Part shown: positions 27,801-35,154 of the stretch, one piece after another
Layout of the letters: every line of letters starts with the position of its first letter
How positions within the stretch are numbered: the stretch's first letter is position 1
Source of the DNA: Megalonaias nervosa
Lineage: Eukaryota > Mollusca > Bivalvia > Unionida > Unionidae
Direction of reading: 5' to 3'
DNA length: 64,000 bases
NCBI GenBank assembly: GCA_016617855.1
Contig: JAECUM010012839.1
Coordinates: 1 to 64,000 of the forward strand
The notes under the pieces: model-generated
Seen by the model: the letters and a program-made list of their open reading frames with translations, nothing else
What the model was told of the DNA's origin: nothing
Databases searched by the model: none
Position numbers and translations under genes: made by a program

Positions 27801-29843
27801 GGGAAGGTATCATAGAAAATGAAACACCTTTGGTGCTTTTATAGTGCTGTCATAATTAACTCTTGTCACCATGTTTTCAGGGTTGTAATATTTTTAAAAT
27901 CCACCACATACAGTGTTACCCATGACTGTCCATCACACCTTGATTAAGGATTGTGATTAGTACATGTCAGGCATAACAATAGTAGATGTGTATGGCACTA
28001 ACCTTGTCCATCCATAAAACCTTTGGTTAAGGTTTGTTTTTAGCATATTTCAGTCACAACAATGGTAGGGGCATAATGCAACCACAGATAAGGGTCTGAG
28101 CTGTTTGCTTGTAATTATAGACCTTCAATTGCATAATGTGTCTGCGCTGTTTACTTGTAATTATTGACTTTTTATCACATAATCACTTTTTGGCATGAAG
28201 GGAGTAGTTTGGTTTGGTTTTCATGGGTTTAATGCCTTTTTCAGCACATGATAGGCTACACAGTCATATGGCATGATGTCTACTCTTTGTTACTAAGAGT
28301 GCTTTATGTTTCTCATACTAATGCACTTTATATACTGTAAATTCACAGTTTTTCATGTATGTTACCACAGTGCACAAATTTAAAGATCCAATGTTCCATC
28401 TATGGAGACAATAGGATCCCATTTTCAATCAGTGAAGTTAAGTACCAATGAAACTGAATTTTTGCAAACCAAAAAACTTGGTAGTCACAAAATAGTGAAT
28501 GGACATTATTTATGTCTTTTGGCCTTTTGACCTCGAAAGACCATCCATGAAATGTAAAGGGACATATCTCAAATTTTAAACCATAGAAGAAATGATTAGT
28601 AAGAGTTGCTATTTTCTATGATATGGTTTGGCAGCTTCTTTGCAGCACTTAAATCAGTATAGAACCATTTCTATAGAAATTACTCATCGAAGGTAATTGC
28701 TTTTAATATTTTTCTTCCAGAATTGAATGCAATTTTTAATGATTGGACTGTTAAGAGACAAAGAGAAGAAAAGATTGAAAATGTTTCTAATTAACATTAA
28801 ATGTATTTATAGGGGTATTGGTATTTATAAAACAGGACATATTGGTACATATAGGGGTATTGGTATTTATAGAGGTTTTGATATTTATATGGGTATTGGT
28901 ATCTATAGGGGTATTGGTATTTATAGAGGTGTTGATATTTATACAGGTATTGGTATTTATAGAGGTGTTGATATTTATATGGATATTGGTATTTATAGGG
29001 GTATTAGTATCTATAGAGGTGTTGGTATTTAAGGGGTATTGGTATTTATAATGGTGTTGATATTTACAGGGGTATTGTTGGTATTTATAGAGGTGTTGGT
29101 ATTTCTTGAGGTGTTGATATTTATAGGAGTATTGGTATTTATAGTGGTATTGGTATTTATGGGGTATCAGTATTTATAGAGGTGTTGTTATTTATAGGGG
29201 TATTGGTATTTATAGAGGTGTTGATATTTATAGGGTATTGTTGGTATTTATAGAGGTGTTGATATTTATAGGGATATTGGAATTTATAGCGGTGTTGATA
29301 TTTATAGGGATATTGGAATTTATAGCGGTGTTGATATTTATAGGGATATTGGAATTTATAGCGGTGTTGATATTTATAGGGATATTGGAATTTATAGCGG
29401 TGTTGATATTTATAAAGGTATTGGTATTTGCTTATGATCATAAAGAAGGAACATAATAATTAATATTAATAATTAATAATTAATCAATATTTGTGTTTAT
29501 GGCACTGATTGTGTATAACTTAAACAATCTGTGGCATCATTATTCTGAATACTGTAATTTGTGGTAGCTGTTGACTGATGTCCACTGTTGTATTTCAGAT
29601 CGATGTGATTTACAGGATCCTGATAAGGTTGAAGCCATTCAGTGGAGGTTGGTGAAATGTCTTTGTCTTGTACTGAGCAAGAAATGGGGATCTAGAAGTG
29701 GAATGAAGTTTTGTGAATTCATAAATTGTTTGATGTCTGCCAGAGACCTGACAGAATGGCATGTAAAAATTACAAAGAACCTTGTGATTGATTGGCCAGT
29801 TCTGCAGAATCATCCTTTGTTGTTGGAGATGATGACCGTTTGA
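1463..29843 (+). CDS. Nuclear receptor, NR1-like, six coding exons, complete (558 aa)
   Basis: Predicted ligand-regulated transcription factor acting in the nucleus. Joining 1463-2074, 2999-3146, 11735-11955, 18897-19122, 27299-27523 and 29599-29843 keeps one open frame of 558 residues; every intron is GT-AG and junction phases match (0,1,0,1,1). Seen: A/B region 1-182; DNA-binding domain about 183-250 with eight zinc cysteines (183,186,200,203,220,227,237,240) and P-box E-A-C-K-G; C-terminal extension IKTGRYTHEKR; ligand-domain signature FAK-x4-F-x2-L-x3-DQ-x2-LI at 382-401; His532 in the helix-11 region; AF-2 LLLEMM at 551-556. The finger resembles PPAR (GFHYGV) and the helix 5-7 region resembles Rev-erb/E75 (ELG...FDF), but Rev-erb lacks the AF-2 seen here. 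An in-frame stop (1436-1438) lies upstream of the chosen ATG. Inference: an NR1-group receptor, possibly a lophotrochozoan-specific branch; the exact orthologue is not assigned. Introns are 924, 8,588, 6,941, 8,176 and 2,075 bp. Confidence 0.9.
2141..2375. repeat. Minisatellite, 30-bp unit, in intron 1
   Basis: About eight head-to-tail 30-bp units (core AACACTGGGTGATATTCTTT) starting 66 bp after the exon-1 donor. Because 30 is a multiple of three, the exon-1 frame reads into it; the donor GTAAAT at 2075 and the downstream second-finger exon show it is intronic. Confidence 0.92.
2376..2998. other. Remainder of intron 1
   Basis: AT-rich intron sequence ending in the acceptor of coding exon 2. 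No element recognised. Confidence 0.6.
2999..3146 (+). CDS. Nuclear receptor coding exon 2: second zinc finger
   Basis: Encodes GFFRRSLKK, the rest of the recognition helix, then finger 2 (C220, C227, C237, C240) and the start of the C-terminal extension (VGMSKD). The acceptor is TTTTGCAAG before GGT; the donor is GTAAGT after the first base of codon 254. The spacing between C220 and C227 is six residues, against five in most receptors and three in PPARs. The flanking intron has stops in this frame. Confidence 0.93.
3537..3725. repeat. Short tandem array, ~48-bp unit
   Basis: Four units sharing GGGAACCATAAAAATA and GGTCATTCTCTGTAACA, inside intron 2 of the receptor gene. Confidence 0.8.
4295..5040 (+). 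pseudogene. DIRS gag-like remnant
   Basis: The plus-strand frames contain segments such as LLRAAAVEAETVFRGNTG and an Asn/Gln-rich basic stretch of the kind found in the gag of DIRS-like elements of invertebrates. Recognition rests on overall character and on position upstream of the polymerase remnant; stops interrupt it. Confidence 0.4.
5050..6580. other. AT-rich stretch inside the DIRS relic
   Basis: No coding frame, tandem repeat or recognised element seen; it separates the gag-like and polymerase remnants. Confidence 0.4.
6869..7270 (+). pseudogene. DIRS reverse transcriptase (C-terminal/connection) remnant
   Basis: An open stretch with LLEALGAKTTSSAPLFISFL, then LGKLHLHSLQFLLL and WWANLTSF, matching in order the helical connection region that follows the polymerase active site in DIRS/Ty3-type transcriptases (LGxLHLRPLQ...WW). 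The catalytic part upstream is not readable. Confidence 0.65.
7544..7860 (+). pseudogene. DIRS RNase H-region remnant
   Basis: VDLHATRLNNKLLLHF followed by AVDTSAWSG corresponds to the VDLFATRxNxKLP...AVDALS block at the end of the RNase H domain in DIRS-like elements, a distinctive signature. A frameshift follows; another frame continues with F-P-P-F and QLLQKVRKD, also part of that block. Confidence 0.7.
7980..8170 (+). pseudogene. DIRS tyrosine recombinase N-terminal remnant
   Basis: In shifting frames: VNDAKWRIFCNWY, then FKKDVILGFYQGL/SIKGFRTTL, resembling the SAM-like core-binding start (KWxxFxxWC...IKGYRxAL) of DIRS recombinases. Too decayed for catalytic residues to be followed. Confidence 0.5.
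8976..9870. repeat. Minisatellite, 23-bp unit, ~38 copies
   Basis: Head-to-tail units with core GGTATGTATGGATCTCTAAA and variants (GTATATATGG, GATTTC). The variants recur in a regular order, suggesting higher-order blocks spread by unequal exchange. In intron 2. Confidence 0.93.
9871..11734. other. Intron 2, distal part
   Basis: AT-rich sequence up to the acceptor of coding exon 3. No coding exon or named element recognised. Confidence 0.5.
11735..11955 (+). CDS. Nuclear receptor coding exon 3: DBD extension and hinge
   Basis: Residues 254-327. I chose the acceptor TTTAG at 11730-11734 because it completes codon 254 as Ala and gives AIKTGRYTHEKR, the expected C-terminal extension; the earlier AG at 11680 would bring in a stop at once. 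The remainder is a charged hinge with an acidic run (EDADTEEELEK) and the start of helix-1 material. The donor GTAAGT at 11956 leaves phase 0. Confidence 0.9.
11996..12090. repeat. Outlying units of the 15-kb minisatellite family
   Basis: About one and a half units with AGGTATCACTTTTCTGGTAG, GAAGACATT and TTAAACAGAG(C)TATCACC, the same build as the array at 15,075-15,745 three kb away. It starts 40 bp after the exon-3 donor. Confidence 0.75.
12100..13440. other. Intron 3, proximal part
   Basis: AT-rich, no recognised element or exon. Confidence 0.4.
13440..13640. repeat. Dispersed ~190-bp duplicate, copy 1
   Basis: Shares CTGCTTTCA, ACAAATTAATAACCAGTAC and CATTGAAGGTACCGCTTGAT in the same order with 14,380-14,550. 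Confidence 0.7.
14380..14550. repeat. Dispersed ~190-bp duplicate, copy 2
   Basis: Second copy, about 0.93 kb downstream of the first and in the same orientation; diverged and with small indels. Confidence 0.7.
15075..15745. repeat. Minisatellite, ~55-bp unit
   Basis: About twelve units with TCAGTGACATTAAAATCC and AAAGAGAAGTATCACCTTG; central units are nearly identical and outer ones diverged, as expected when an array is homogenised from its centre. In intron 3. Confidence 0.93.
16200..16660. repeat. Interspersed degenerate tandem repeat with ATATGGC...GGCCATCTT core
   Basis: About three ~115-bp units each combining CCAATATGGC, a TGGTGGCCATCTT-like box, AATCTTATTG(T) and an AATGGATGGTT box. 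The same build occurs at 48,760-49,310. Confidence 0.65.
16660..16688. repeat. (AAT)n microsatellite
   Basis: Uninterrupted AAT/ATA trinucleotides ending the 16.2-16.66 kb repeat. Confidence 0.9.
17035..17830 (+). mobile_element. 3' remnant of a DIRS-like element (recombinase C-terminus)
   Basis: The frame from 17,035 reads KARDTKAIALSLV; the following frame gives LRWSHTTFFCYIQSLA and LGPVVMAQPF. In DIRS-like recombinases the C-terminus has just this order: HDxR/KARDVRA, WSSHTTFTSFYLRDL, LGPxVxAQ. The conserved FYLRD tyrosine block is altered (CYIQS). A G/C-richer tail to about 17,830 may be the element's 3' terminal region. Lies in intron 3, 8.5 kb from the larger DIRS relic and in the same orientation. 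Confidence 0.62.
17830..18896. other. Intron 3, distal part
   Basis: AT-rich, no recognised element; ends at the acceptor of coding exon 4. Confidence 0.5.
18897..19122 (+). CDS. Nuclear receptor coding exon 4: LBD helices 1-4
   Basis: Residues 328 to the first base of codon 403. It starts EEFQQKKKMF after acceptor TTTAG. It carries a helix-3 segment (IAKLVNFAKQIPGF) and the family signature ending in DQASLIK. The donor is AAAG/GTATGG, weaker than the other donors of the gene, and the same AAAG/GT motif is repeated through the minisatellite that starts at this junction. Confidence 0.92.
19113..20110. repeat. Minisatellite seeded on the exon-4 splice donor
   Basis: Degenerate 40-60-bp units, each with TATAAAAGGTGTGGCATCAG and usually CCTTGTTAATTGCTAGT. 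The first unit is the exon/intron junction itself (CTTATAAAAG/GTATGGCATC), so the last ten exon bases and the donor are the ancestral unit. About 20 units follow in intron 4, most keeping AAAGGT. Confidence 0.88.
20125..21005. repeat. Minisatellite, 42-bp unit, in two blocks
   Basis: Units with core GCATTGCTAAAAATGACCTT and CCCCACAGACACATATGTG at exact 42-bp steps (20,149; 20,191; ...). A boundary stretch (ACTCTTAACTCTACCATCTG) appears at about 20,126 and again at about 20,465, showing a larger internal duplication. All the long repetitive ORFs here come from the repeat. Confidence 0.95.
21254..21475 (+). pseudogene. piggyBac-like transposase relic, N-terminal part
   Basis: The frame ending in GAT GAC at 21,470-21,475 reads an acidic, Ser-rich stretch (DAGFEGFESDDIANNIDSND; SESEDETCSD) with one stop. 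Acidic leaders of this kind precede the catalytic core in piggyBac-type transposases. It is interrupted by the foldback element; the frame resumes at 24,946. Assignment is tentative. Confidence 0.45.
22119..22345. repeat. Tandem duplication within the left arm of the foldback element
   Basis: Two copies of a ~120-bp segment (AAGATTTAACTTTAAAATGC, GCAAGAAGCATTGTAAGGTC). The opposite arm (about 24,020-24,120) has only one corresponding segment, so the duplication came after the palindrome formed. Confidence 0.75.
23166..23221. repeat. (TA)n microsatellite
   Basis: Pure TA tract near the centre of the foldback element, following the inner GGGAGAAGTG unit. Confidence 0.95.
24769..24836. repeat. 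(TA)n microsatellite
   Basis: Pure TA tract between the outer CAGGGGTCA end of the large arm and the outer GGGAGAAGTG unit; mirror counterpart of the tract at 23,166. Confidence 0.95.
24946..25180 (+). pseudogene. piggyBac-like transposase relic, continuation after the insertion
   Basis: Begins with the duplicated GAT GAC in the same frame as the left part and reads FTADSGSTF, then LFLKNFPGEIFQSLEAEINR, YAKRQI and PEDFM. FTGxSG...FF...L...TNRYA is the order at the start of the piggyBac-type (PGBD) transposase core. Two or more stops; the catalytic Asp residues would lie further on and are not seen. Confidence 0.5.
25180..25700. other. Intron 4 between transposon relic and SINE
   Basis: Includes degenerate repeats of AAGTATGGCATA-TAATGTTACC that belong to the array at 26,005-26,470. 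No exon seen. Confidence 0.5.
25704..26007 (+). mobile_element. tRNA-derived SINE, family A, copy 1
   Basis: A tRNA-like head with an A-box region (ATTGGTTAGAGTGTCCACC) and B-box GGTTTGAACTC, then the family body (GAGTCATACCAAAGACTTAT, CTCACTTGGCGCTTAACATT, GACATGATGCCACATGTCTG) and a tail TTAAAAATCTCAAACACACA. Same order as 31,128 and 33,255. Inserted within a minisatellite in intron 4. Confidence 0.85.
26008..26470. repeat. Minisatellite, ~45-bp unit
   Basis: About ten units around CATATAGTGTTACCCATGTC and CTTCTGTTTGCC. Degenerate outliers at 25,490-25,690 lie on the other side of the SINE, so the SINE inserted into the array. Confidence 0.88.
26470..27298. other. Intron 4, distal part
   Basis: AT-rich with a small local duplication of GGTTTTAAAGAAAATGC near 26,975-27,050; ends at the acceptor of coding exon 5. 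Confidence 0.5.
27299..27523 (+). CDS. Nuclear receptor coding exon 5: LBD helices 5-8
   Basis: Residues 403-478. It opens with VGRFEVWLLG, the standard continuation of the DQxxLL signature, then a beta-turn region and ELGKLYDMSFIKAIFDF, which resembles helix 6-7 of the Rev-erb/E75 group, and LTEAEITLLRTIALTF (helix 8). The acceptor is ATTTTCAG, the donor GTAAGA, and phase 1 is kept on both sides. Confidence 0.92.
27524..28799. other. Intron 5, proximal part
   Basis: No exon. 28,205-28,275 (TTTTCATGGGTTTAATGCC, TTTTTCAGCACATGATAGGC) resembles the 3' end of SINE family B in reverse and is probably a fragment of it. Confidence 0.5.
28800..29437. repeat. Minisatellite, 18-bp unit with 36-bp higher order
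   Basis: About 35 units of GGTATTGGTATTTATAGG and GGTGTTGATATTTATAGG alternating; the distal part is a clean 36-bp dimer repeat (GATATTGGAATTTATAGCGG). The repetitive ORFs on both strands follow from the 18-bp period. In intron 5. Confidence 0.95.
29599..29843 (+). CDS. Nuclear receptor coding exon 6: LBD helices 9-12 and stop
   Basis: Residues 478-558 and the TGA. Helix 9 begins DPDKVEAIQ; helix 10/11 contains LTEWHVK, with His532 at the place where PPAR, RXR and Rev-erb also carry a histidine; the C-terminus has PLLLEMM followed by TV and the stop. The AF-2 fits the coactivator-recruiting pattern of two hydrophobics, x, Glu, two hydrophobics. There is no F domain. The acceptor is GTATTTCAG. 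Confidence 0.92.
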
Positions 29844-29989
29844 TAACTATTTAAATCAGAGTTCTCACCTGGACTCCGAACTGAAAAAGAGATTTTAGAC
29901 ACAGATCCGTATTCTGATAACTGAGCATAGTACTCAATCTCAAATTCATACTCCATAGCTTTTGATATTTAATAATTTCTGGTTATTGG

Positions 29990-30105
29990 ACATTTAGTAT
30001 ATTCTGACAATTTGACATTTAGTAATTTTTGACAATTTGAATTTTAGTAACTTCTGACAATTTGACATTTAGTAAAATTCTGACAATTTGACATTTAGTA
30101 GTTTT
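29990..30105. repeat. Short tandem array, ~28-bp unit
   Basis: Four to five units of TGACAATTTGACATTTAGTA just before the candidate polyA signal, so probably in the 3' UTR of the receptor mRNA. Confidence 0.8.
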
Positions 30106-30111
30106 ACTTCA

Positions 30112-30117
30112 AATAAA
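30112..30117 (+). promoter_or_regulatory. Candidate polyadenylation signal AATAAA
   Basis: First canonical AATAAA downstream of the receptor stop codon (about 270 nt). It lies just after a short array of AGTAATTTCTGACAATTTGA-like units (29,990-30,105). Position and motif are the only evidence. Confidence 0.45.
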
Positions 30118-30194
30118 ATTATAATTATAGAACTTTCAAGGCTGACCTACCTTTAGTTTCTCTCCATGCCAATATTTAATGGTTGGTTGGTTTG

Positions 30195-30545
30195 TCTTGA
30201 AAAGCACTGTCAGCACATTATTGGCTATATCATGCCAAGTAAATAGGAGTGAAGTCCCTTTCCCAACTGCACACCATGACAGCTGACTTGCATTGGACTC
30301 CATTGGCTATTTCATGCCAAGTAAATAGGAGTGAAGTCCCTTTCCCAACTGCACACTATGACAGCTGACTTGCATTGGCCTCCATTGGCAATTTCATGCC
30401 AAGCAAACAGGAGTCAAATCCCTTTCTCAACTGCACACCATGACAGCTGACTTGCATTGGTCTCCATTGGCTTTTTCATGCCAAGTAAACAGGAGTGAAG
30501 TCCCTTTCCTAACAACACACTGTGACAGCTTACTCGGGCTGGCCA
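30195..30545. repeat. Minisatellite, 82-bp unit, ~4 copies
   Basis: GGCTAT/TTCATGCCAAGTAAA repeats start at 30,223, 30,305, 30,387 and 30,469, exactly 82 bp apart. Upstream text (GTCAGCACATTATTGGCTAT) resembles a SINE-B end, so the unit may have come from a SINE fragment. Confidence 0.9.
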
Positions 30546-31117
30546 CCACAGAGATGTTGATATAAAAAGTATTGAATTGTCTAGATGTATCTCAAGCAAG
30601 TACAGTATGATATGTGATTTAGAATGTCCGTTAATTTGGTGGTATAGTGTTACAGGCCAAGACCCAACTATGAAATGGTGTGAGCTGCCCTGTTCAGTCC
30701 GAGTTTATCAAGAACGGATACTCATTATTGAGATCTGACTGGAATGTACATTTGAACATTAATAAAAGCACCAGTAATAAGCGCTAACTTGTTTAAATAT
30801 TCACTTTTTATGTAAACTAAATTGTTAAAGTAATAACGAACCTCCGTTGAGAAATCACCTTTCTTCAGAGGCCAATTTCTTGCTTCTCAGAGATAATCGC
30901 TTAGACAGGTCTGACTGTGTTTAAAAGTTTTAACATATTTGTTTCTTACAGTGGTGAAAATTAAATTTTCAATATGATTTTATTACAGTTCTGTTTGTGG
31001 TGAACATAAAATTTTAATAATTTCTTTCCATCGTTTAAAGTCTGACATAATATAGAGTTGGATTTCAAAATGATTGTGATGTCAGATTTACATTAAAAAC
31101 AATAGCTTATTTATTCG
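30546..31117. other. Intergenic, no feature seen
   Basis: AT-rich sequence between the 82-bp array and the SINE-A copy. No coding frame. Confidence 0.4.
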
Positions 31118-31127
31118 TTTAATTCTC

Positions 31128-31438
31128 TGACCGCTTCAGTGGCCTAAAATGGTTAGAGCATCTGCCTCCGATGAGGGAGGTCGTGGGTTTAAACCCGGGC
31201 CGAGTCATACCAAAGACATAAAAATGGTTCTAAAAGCTGCCTCACTTGGCATGCAACATTAAGAGGTTAGTATTAGGTCTGGTCAGCCTGGTGTCAGGAT
31301 AATTTGACTAGGTGGGACATCATGCTACATGTCTGCAGCATGATGCCCCAGTGCTTTACATCACAATAAACTGTCACACTGCAGACATGGTAGCGATATG
31401 ACCGAAAAAATTTTAAAGCTATGTTAAATAATCCAAAT

Positions 31439-31526
<88 letters not shown>
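31128..31526 (+). mobile_element. tRNA-derived SINE, family A, copy 2, with long (CA)n tail
   Basis: Head with GGCCTAAAATGGTTAGAGCA and B-box-like GGTTTAAACCC; family body as in the other copies; the tail runs into 43 CA/AC repeats (31,441-31,526). A perfect 10-bp target-site duplication TTTAATTCTC (31,118-31,127 and 31,527-31,536) places the whole microsatellite inside the insertion. Confidence 0.93.
31441..31526. repeat. (CA)43 microsatellite
   Basis: Pure dinucleotide tract forming the tail of the SINE-A copy. ORFs of alternating Cys-Val are artefacts. Confidence 0.97.
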
Positions 31527-31527
<1 letters not shown>

Positions 31528-31579
31528 TTAATTCTCATTTGGAATGAAAGCTGTTTTTTGACTCGATCAATTATATAGT

Positions 31580-31835
31580 TGTTGTTGTTGTTGTTGTTAT
31601 AGGGTTTAACGCCATTTTTCAGCACAAGATAGGCTATACATGGTGGCCAGTATTAATGGTGGAGGAAGAACCCGGGAGAACCCGGAAAGAACCACCGACC
31701 CACGAGAAGCTACTGGCAAGCTTTCTCACATAACCACATTGGCCGAGCCCGAGACTCGAACCCACGCAGACAGAGGTGAGATGGCAGTGATCCGTAACGG
31801 TGAGTGCTTTAGACCACTTGGCCACTCGGGGCCCC
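31580..31835 (-). mobile_element. tRNA-derived SINE, family B, copy 1
   Basis: On the minus strand: GGGGCCCCGAGTGGCCAAGT head (A box TGGCCAAGTGG), B box GGTTCGAGTCTC, body with CTTGCCAGTAGCTTCTCGTG and CTGAAAAATGGCGTTAAACC, tail (AAC)n. Target-site duplication TCAATTATATAGT/TCAATTATGTAGT at 31,567-31,579 and 31,836-31,848. Confidence 0.93.
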
Positions 31836-31848
31836 TCAATTATGTAGT

Positions 31849-32199
31849 CACAGGCAACTTATTATTTTATGATTATGATAATGAGTCTGTGTATGGTGTT
31901 ATATTAAATAGCGTATTGAAAAGAATGACGGTCACAGATGTGACTGAAACTGATTTAAGGAGAAAAAAATGGAAGAAAGTTTTCAGAAGATGTCTGTATA
32001 GTGGTAAATTGTATGCAGTAGTAGGCTTAGACCTAAAACCATTTTCATTTTATTGCTGTTTTTGCACAGGTTGTATTGGATGTAAATGAGGAGATGTCGT
32101 CACTCAGCCAGATTTGTATAGTGTTCACCTACAGCAGATATATTTTTAAAAACAAGACACTGCATATCATTTTCATTCAGTGGTAAGAGTTACCTGATG
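31849..32199. other. Intergenic, no feature seen
   Basis: A readable frame continues out of the SINE to 32,089 but has no recognisable domain and I regard it as chance. Confidence 0.4.
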
Positions 32200-32860
32200 A
32201 ATAAGTTGTTCCGAGGACAGAAGTTTGTACTGCTGGTTTTACCACAGAAGTATAGGAATTTTGGACAAACATTAACATTATGGTATGTGGGGTTTATCTT
32301 TATGTTTGCCGATCATACCATGAAAATAAAGAAGTTTGGACAAGCATTATTATTATGTTCTGTGGGATCTATATTAGTTTTTTGTGCCCATATGGACAAA
32401 CATTAACATTATGATCCATGGGATTTGTCTGTGCCCGTAAAGTAAGTGGGATTAGATGGTTTACGTGAGTATTTGTGTGTGCCCAAACTAACATTATAGT
32501 CTGAGCAATTTGGATTAGTTGTCGATGCCTGAATGCTTTGTTTTGTAAATTTTTGTGCCCATCATTGCAGTGAAATACAGGATGTAAGGCTGTTTGCCAA
32601 TTATACCATGAAAGTAAAGAAGTTTGGACAAGCATTATCATTATGGTCTGTGGGATCTAGATTAGTTGTTTGTGCCCATTAGGTCTGTTGAATTTATTTG
32701 TCTGTGCCCATAAAGTCTGTTGAATTTATTTGTCTGTGCCCATAAAGTCTGTTGAATTTATTTGTCTGTGCCCATAAAGTCTGTTGAATTAGTTGTCTGT
32801 GCCCATAAAGTCTGTTGAATTTATTTGTCTGTGCACATATGCTTGGTTTTGTGCATCTAC
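32200..32860. repeat. Composite tandem array, 32-bp core
   Basis: The distal part is five clean 32-bp units (GTCTGTTGAATTTATTTGTC + TGTGCCCATAAA); the proximal part is longer degenerate units sharing TTTGGACAAGCATTATTATT, ATGGTCTGTGGGATCTA and GTGCCCAT. The short unit looks like an internal fragment of the long one. Confidence 0.85.
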
Positions 32861-33240
32861 TACAGTGAAACCTGTCTTTATAGGGACCACAATAAATTAT
32901 CCCATGTGTATGAGTGACTTTATACAGATGTTGAAAATATTCATATACATATTCATCCATTATGCACATATGAGCTTTATATGGATATAACTGCTAAGGC
33001 AGGTTCCAATTTATATGGATATGTCTGCTAAGGCAGGTTTCCCTTTATATGGATGTGACTGCTAAAGCAGGCTTCACATTATATGCAAAAGGCTATACAG
33101 AATATTTGGGGCTCACTGCAATTGTTTTGTTATTGTAAAGTTTTTTATCTTTATATGGATGTGTCTGCTAAGGCAAATTTCACTTTACATGCCAAAGCCA
33201 TTGATGTACATACGGTTTTGGGTTTTATGTAAATGGTTTG
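32861..33240. repeat. MITE-like ends with an internal tandem repeat
   Basis: Starts TACAGTGAAACCTGTCTTTA, a terminal sequence type common in animal MITEs, followed by about four ~40-bp units of TGCTAAGGCAGGTTTC + TTTATATGG. The unit contains the reverse complement of the start (GGTTTCACTTTA), so the array probably grew from the other terminal repeat. Confidence 0.5.
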
Positions 33241-33254
33241 TTATGACCAGGTGT

Positions 33255-33578
33255 GACTGCTCCAGTAGCCTAAGTGGTTAGAATGTCCACCTCAGATGCG
33301 GGAGATCGCCGGTTCAAACCTCAGCTGAGTCATACCAAAGACTTATAATAATGGTATTAGCAGCTGCCTTACTTGGCGCTCAGCATTAAGAGGTTTGTGT
33401 TAGGGCTGGATGGCCTGGTGTCAGGATAATGTGACCAGGTGGGACATGATGCTACATGTCTGCGGCATGATGCTCCAGTGCTGGACTAAACTGTCAACTG
33501 CCTAACTGCAGACATTGTTGCAATATGACTGAAAACTTGTTTGAGGTATGTTAAAAATCTAAATCAAATCTACACGAT
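33255..33578 (+). mobile_element. tRNA-derived SINE, family A, copy 3
   Basis: Head GCCTAAGTGGTTAGAATG, B box GGTTCAAACCT, body GAGTCATACCAAAGACTTAT, CTTGGCGCTCAGCATTAAGA, GACATGATGCTACATGTCTG and tail AAAATCTAAATCAAATC. Candidate target-site duplication CAGGTGT at 33,248-33,254 and 33,579-33,585. Confidence 0.9.
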
Positions 33579-33585
33579 CAGGTGT

Positions 33586-34150
33586 TCTTTGTAAATATAG
33601 TGATAATTCTTGATTCAATACTCATTTTTTACTCTAGCTTCTTGCATATCCAAACAGATTTTGCGGGGGGGAGGGGGAATATATTTACTCCATTTTTCTT
33701 GGAAGCAATTTTGGAGTCAGAATTACTTGTTGATCAGTACAAAGGGGTGAAGAAGATAGTTGCCAGATTAACAAGGATTTCTTTGTAAGTATCTTTAGAA
33801 TCCAGATACAGACTTCATTGTTTCTTAGAATTGATAATGCATAAGTTTGTAACAACAATGGATATTCTTATGTTGATTTGTTTTTGAAATTTTATGCATT
33901 TTCATATGTATATAGTTTAATAGAGCATGTCTGTTCACAGTCATGATTTGTAATTTTCTTCTTTATATAAATTACCTGATCATAGTATGTTATGAGAACA
34001 TACACTACCTTGCAAATCCTTCCAAACGAAAAAAGACATTGACAATGTTCATTGCCTTGTTTTACCAATAAAAGTGCCAAAACATATCTTCTTGCTGAGA
34101 CAGCAGTCCTACAATAGCAGTATCACTTTGAATTATTGGTTAATTCTGTC
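33586..34150. other. Intergenic, no convincing gene
   Basis: A short exon-like frame ends at GTAAGT near 33,785 but has no acceptor-matched partner; AT-rich otherwise. Confidence 0.4.
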
Positions 34151-34154
34151 ATCT

Positions 34155-34290
34155 GTCTACTTTTGCTTAGGCCCTGTCAGATGTTTTCAAGAGGCCTCAC
34201 AAATACCTTAGGCCTTGTCATATGTTTTCAAGAGGCCTCACAAATACCTTAGGCCTTGTCAGATGTTTTCAAGAGGCCTCACAAATACCT
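34155..34290. repeat. Tandem repeat, ~44-bp unit, 3 copies
   Basis: TTAGGCCYTGTCAGATG + TTTTCAAGAGGCCTCACAAA repeated three times head to tail. Confidence 0.92.
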
Positions 34291-35150
34291 TCTATTTTGT
34301 GACTTTTCATAATCCTATGGAGTTTTCTCATAACAGGGAAGTACATTCTATCAATTTTGTTGCTGAAGTTTGCTCTGTCCTCATTGTAGATGAAAATTTT
34401 TCACGTCATATGTCTGTTTTATTGTATTAACAGCAAACTAGCGGCATCAAAATTATCTACATCAATGGTCAATAGGGCTTAGAATTTGTCTCAGGGTTCA
34501 GACAGTTATTTCATTTTATTCCATCTAAATGAGCATTCATTGACAGTAGTTAGATCATTTCCATTCCTTAGAATCCAGTTCAGTGCAAGCCTTGTCTCAT
34601 GTTTGCCTGATTTTGCCATATAAGTCATTGTTTTGTTCTCATTAAGTACAGGTAACAGGATTAAATGTGGTGTGTAAAGGTTTTAGCAGGTTGAAGATAA
34701 TCACTCCTCCTGCATGATCAATTTGGGGTGTTATTAAGACTATACATTTGAAAATTGCACTCAGTGGACAGTGGATAGAAGACCCTTTCTGTCAAATATC
34801 TATCGTTGGCTAGGAAGAGATTCTGATATCTATTTCCAAAGGATGCATATGTTTTGCCTTGTTAGTGATGCTACCTTAGTTGAGTATTTGTTAATGTCAC
34901 TGTAACTTGAGTTGCAGTTATGAATAAATCCTGGTGTTCTTTGCTCACACAGGGCCCTACACAAACATAACTTTGTTACCTAGTTTTTCACACTCTTCTG
35001 GCCATGCCAGCATCGAACAGACTTTCTGAGCTAGTAGCAATGCAGGCAGATGTAAAACATTTATTAGAGTAGCTTTTGTAAATTTAGAAGCCGCTTTTCT
35101 AAACTTGGATTAAGCTTATTTCACCACATGGAAGTATGGCATAATGAATA
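34291..35150. other. Intergenic, no feature seen
   Basis: Mixed AT-rich sequence with no recognised element. Confidence 0.4.
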
Positions 35151-35154
35151 ACCT

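Noticed and set aside
28727..29456. Repetitive ORFs (GIGIYRG, FIGILEFIAVL, KYQHRYKFQYP)
   Set aside because: An 18-bp minisatellite in intron 5 read in three frames; not proteins.
31128..31200. tRNA gene
   Set aside because: Only the A- and B-box head of a SINE; repeated at 25,704 and 33,255 with the same body, and no proper acceptor stem. The same applies to 39,515, 31,835 and 49,911.
31294..31625. ORFs of alternating Cys-Val
   Set aside because: Translation of the CA microsatellite.
33582..33788. Possible exon ending at GTAAGT
   Set aside because: No recognisable domain and no neighbouring exon with a matching phase.
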